The translations under genes were made by a program, and so were the position numbers. 7,601 nt of DNA from Candidatus Neomicrothrix sp. UBA4742 (GTDB lineage Bacteria > Actinomycetota > Acidimicrobiia > Acidimicrobiales > Acidimicrobilacustridaceae). Positions 5,496 to 7,601 of the stretch are shown here, piece by piece; positions within the stretch are counted from its first letter, which is position 1; each line of letters starts with the position of its first letter. The notes below the pieces were generated by a model, which made no database searches, had not been told where the DNA came from, and saw only the letters and a program-made list of their open reading frames with translations. The stretch covers positions 1 through 7,601 of the forward strand of contig DHIQ01000106.1 of the NCBI GenBank assembly GCA_002403895.1, read 5' to 3'.

Positions 5496-6683
5496 TCAGC
5501 CGTCGCCCTTGGGCGCCGCTCGGAACGCCTCGGTGGCTGCTTCGAGGGCCTCAGGACGCAGCCACAAGTCGGCGATGGTCATGGCCAGAGCCTTGGCGCC
5601 GTCGAGCACCGCCTGGTCTCCCTCCGGCCCTCGGGCGAAGTCGGCGAACTCGGGCGTGTGGATGGAGATGTGGGGCGGGGAGACCTTGATCATCGGGTGG
5701 ATGCTGGGGACCTCGTAGCTGACGTTGCCCATGTCCGTGCTGCCCACCACGGAGAAAAGGTCGTCAGGCTCGACCGTGACGCGCCCGATGGCCCCGGCGT
5801 TGGCGGCGTACAGGCCCATCATGGGCACGTTGTCCTGCATGTCGGCGTACGCCGGCTCCTCCCAGGTGTACTCCATGGTGCAGCCGGTGGCGTCGGCCCC
5901 GGCCTGGAGGCAGGCGAGGACCCGCTCCTTCAGGGGCTGGAGCCGGCGCAGGGTGGCAGCCCGCACATACCAGTAGGCCGAGGTGAGAGCGGGCACGATG
6001 TTGGGCTTGTCGCCGGCCTCGGTGAAGATGCCGTGGATCCGCTCGTCGGGGCGGATGTGTTGGCGGAGCGCGGCGATGTTGTTGTAACCGAGCACCGCGG
6101 CATCGAGGGCGTTGCGACCTTTGTGGGGGAAGGCCGCGGCGTGGGCGGCCTGGCCGTGATAGGTGACCCGGATCTGTTGGATGGCGATGACGTTCATCAT
6201 GGTGAGATCACCGCCCGCGGGATGCACCATGAGCGCGGCATCCACCCCCTCGAAGGCGCCGGCATCGATCATCCGCACCTTGCCTCCGCCACCCTCCTCG
6301 GCCGGGGTGCCCAAGATGACGACCCGGCCTCCCACCTCGTCGGCCACGGCCGCGGTAGCCAGCCCTGCTCCCAGACCGGCGGCAGCGATGATGTTGTGCC
6401 CGCAGGCGTGACCGATGCCGGGGAGGGCGTCATACTCGCAGCACACCGCGATGGTGGGCCCGGTCGCCCCGGCCTTGGCCGCGAAGGCCGTGTCCAGCCC
6501 GAAGGCGTGGCGCTCGACTGCCAGTCCCTCGTCCTCGATGAACCCGGTGAGCAGGTCGTGGGCGTAGGTCTCCTCGTAGCAGAGCTCGGGGTGTTCGTGG
6601 ATGCCGTGCGAGGCTTCCAGCAGCAGGTCGGTGCGGCGATCGACTTCGTCGACCAAACGACCCTTGACGGCGTCCAGGTCCAT
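5496..6683 (-). CDS. M20-family amidohydrolase / metallopeptidase (AbgB-like)
   Basis: A 395-aa cytosolic metal hydrolase of the M20D/amidohydrolase type; no signal peptide is seen. Metal-site motifs, numbered from the chosen start, are GHACGHN (91-97, Cys94 and His96), TPAEEGGGGK (126-135, Glu129 as general base and Glu130 as ligand) and MVHP (152-155, His154). A late His in SIHTPEF (340-346) completes the set. The dimerisation domain is marked by YHGQAAHAAAFPHKGRNALDA (175-195), with His181. The family hydrolyses amide bonds of N-acyl amino acids, dipeptides or p-aminobenzoyl-glutamate. The CGHN/EEGGGGK spelling is closest to AbgB-like members, but the substrate is not determined here. The start is the ATG at 6683, 7 bases after the last base of a -10 box. 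The frame is open to 6761, but the extra 26 residues are not family-like. It follows the lipid-kinase-like gene by 55 bases. Confidence 0.92.
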   Translation of the reverse strand: MDLDAVKGRLVDEVDRRTDLLLEASHGIHEHPELCYEETYAHDLLTGFIEDEGLAVERHAFGLDTAFAAKAGATGPTIAVCCEYDALPGIGHACGHNIIAAAGLGAGLATAAVADEVGGRVVILGTPAEEGGGGKVRMIDAGAFEGVDAALMVHPAGGDLTMMNVIAIQQIRVTYHGQAAHAAAFPHKGRNALDAAVLGYNNIAALRQHIRPDERIHGIFTEAGDKPNIVPALTSAYWYVRAATLRRLQPLKERVLACLQAGADATGCTMEYTWEEPAYADMQDNVPMMGLYAANAGAIGRVTVEPDDLFSVVGSTDMGNVSYEVPSIHPMIKVSPPHISIHTPEFADFARGPEGDQAVLDGAKALAMTIADLWLRPEALEAATEAFRAAPKGDG

Positions 6684-6689
6684 CGGCCC

Positions 6690-6695
6690 AGCGTA
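6690..6695 (-). promoter_or_regulatory. Candidate -10 box (TACGCT) giving a leaderless M20 mRNA
   Basis: TACGCT ends exactly 7 positions before the A of the ATG at 6683, which puts the predicted +1 on the start codon. No Shine-Dalgarno sequence fits in the 6 bases between. A -35 is not clear. This is the best-spaced of the leaderless candidates in the window. Confidence 0.55.
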
Positions 6696-6738
6696 GGCCA
6701 CCCCAGGGTGCCAGCTGACTCGGGTCCGCACGGACCGG

Positions 6739-7350
6739 TCAGACCACCACCCGGAGAGCATCGGGCTCGCAGCGGATGACGAGATGGCGGGCGCGGGTCA
6801 CCCGATCGCCGTCCAGCCACACATCCAGGGGGCGCTGGAGGTCCAGGGTAAACGCCGCGGCCCGCCGGGTCTCCAGGGCTGGATGGGGCAGGTGGGTGCC
6901 GGTCGTTAGCCGGCGGCGGGCCTCGAGCCGCTGCCCCATCGCCATGGTGCCATCCGTCAGGTCGAGCAGCCCGTCATTGGGATGCGAGCGCGGTCCCAGA
7001 TCCCACCGACCGAGCCACTGGGCGTTCATCACCGCCACCAGTCGGCCCCACCACCACGAACGACGGGCGATGAGGTGAGCAACGAAGTAGAACTCGTCGC
7101 TATCCACCTCGACCACCCCGAGATCCACCGGGAAGACCATCGCCTCAGCTGAGCGCAGGCGATTCTCGTCGCCGGCGCCGCCCAGGGTGCGACACAGGTC
7201 GCCGCCCAGCAGCCCCAGGGTGGGCGGGACGCTCCCCTGGCGGCGGGCGTTCGTCACCACCGCCCGCGCCTCGGCGTCAGATCGCACCACTACACCATCG
7301 GGAGGCAGGCCACCGGGTTCACCCCAGGCCTTCCCCTTCTCGATGGTCAC
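6739..7350 (-). CDS. YegS/diacylglycerol-kinase C-terminal-domain-like protein, kinase half absent
   Basis: The 203-aa sequence matches the C-terminal half of YegS/DAGK-type lipid kinases: AHLIARRSWWWGRLVAVMNAQWLGRWDLGPRSHPNDGLLDL in pieces at 91-131, where PxSxPNDGLLDL is the family landmark, and VWLDGDRV plus EPDALRVVV near the end (177-203). The N-terminal kinase half with GGDGT is not there. A short segment, LGLLGGDLCRTLGG (45-58), stands where GGDGT would be expected but has lost the DGT. Phosphorylation of a lipid is therefore doubtful; a binding or regulatory role is possible (inference). The start is a GTG at 7350 that overlaps the helicase stop as GTGA, with GAGGA 7 bases upstream, so the two are probably co-transcribed and coupled. 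Full-length small members of this kind may be a separate actinobacterial subfamily. Confidence 0.7.
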   Translation of the reverse strand: MTIEKGKAWGEPGGLPPDGVVVRSDAEARAVVTNARRQGSVPPTLGLLGGDLCRTLGGAGDENRLRSAEAMVFPVDLGVVEVDSDEFYFVAHLIARRSWWWGRLVAVMNAQWLGRWDLGPRSHPNDGLLDLTDGTMAMGQRLEARRRLTTGTHLPHPALETRRAAAFTLDLQRPLDVWLDGDRVTRARHLVIRCEPDALRVVV

Positions 7351-7601
7351 GTGTCGTCCTCGACGCCTTTGACATCCTCTCCCACCACCGATGATGCGGC
7401 GACGACGCCCCGGAACATCAACTCGGCCGCTTGGCGGGCGGCCGCCGAGGTGTCGGGGTCGGAAGCGGCATCGGCGATCTGGCGCAGCAGGTCGATGAGC
7501 AGCTTGGCGTTGCGGACGAAATCGCCGCCGGACAGAGCCTCGTCGTCGAGCACCTCGTCGAGGGGCTCGCCCGCCACCCAGGCGTGGGCCAAGGCCAGGA
7601 A
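7347..7601 (-). CDS. helY: HelY-type DEAD/DEAH RNA helicase, C-terminal end (partial)
   Basis: Only the last 84 residues are inside the window. They read like the end of the DSHCT domain of Ski2/Mtr4-type helicases, as in actinobacterial HelY: WVAGEPLDEVLDD, then LSGGDFVRNAKLLIDLLRQIAD, then AAELMFRGVVAASSVVG. GDFVR...K.LIDLLRQIA and RGVVA are the characteristic pieces. The family unwinds structured RNA using ATP and is thought to act in RNA processing or decay. The helicase core itself is outside the window, so activity cannot be checked. The frame is open past 7601, so the true start is outside the window. The stop overlaps the next gene by 4 bases, and the last ~12 residues are an acidic tail typical of a divergent end. 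Confidence 0.82.
   Translation of the reverse strand, partial: FLALAHAWVAGEPLDEVLDDEALSGGDFVRNAKLLIDLLRQIADAASDPDTSAAARQAAELMFRGVVAASSVVGEDVKGVEDDT

Noticed and set aside
6723..6736. GGTCCG/CGGACC inverted repeat just after the lipid-kinase-like stop
   Set aside because: Only a 5-6 bp stem with a tiny loop and no T-run, so it is too weak to call a terminator.
6684..6761. N-terminal extension of the M20 frame
   Set aside because: The 26 extra residues are not family-like, and they span the candidate promoter and the gap to the next gene.
5658..6779. 373-aa plus-strand open frame
   Set aside because: It is a shadow of the M20 amidohydrolase, whose metal-site motifs are clear; the antisense product is Gly/His/Val-rich without structure.

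Overview
The window is compact, high-GC, almost fully coding DNA. A DUF4193-type protein, a HelY-type helicase end and TANNNT -10 boxes directly against start codons all point to a high-GC actinobacterium. The gene mix would suit the Acidimicrobiia or a relative, but that placement is inference. I see no tRNA, rRNA, insertion sequence, CRISPR array or phage gene. Most of it reads as ordinary core chromosome, apart from an odd left end.

Left end (1-674). Three minus-strand items follow one another: a small zinc-ribbon protein (480-674), the C-terminal half of a HAD-type phosphatase with no start and no nucleophile motif (122-478), and a RidA/YjgF-family fragment that runs off the window (1-123). 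A long, AT-richer palindrome (128-176) lies where the HAD fragment ends and the RidA homology begins. This looks like a scar: a deletion, a small palindromic insertion or an assembly join.

Middle (675-3732). An enoyl-CoA hydratase/isomerase (804-1565) is the only plus-strand gene. It converges on a tight minus-strand operon with a shared perfect hairpin between them. The operon order is DUF4193-like zinc protein, a 199-aa protein of unknown function, a GNAT acetyltransferase and a Nudix hydrolase. The joins are 18 nt, 4 nt and a 4-base GTGA overlap. A promoter-like box and a Shine-Dalgarno sequence precede the DUF4193 gene.

Right half (3801-7601). All genes are on the minus strand. The end of a HelY-type RNA helicase overlaps by 4 bases a small protein resembling the C-terminal domain of YegS/diacylglycerol kinase-type lipid kinases. 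An M20-family amidohydrolase and a 535-aa two-domain ThyX-like flavoprotein follow, each with its own apparent leaderless promoter.

I found no defence, mobile or secretion system. The items most worth a second look are the degenerate double ThyX, the palindrome at the truncated left-end genes, the leaderless-start pattern, the DUF4193 operon and the kinase-like protein that lacks its catalytic half.
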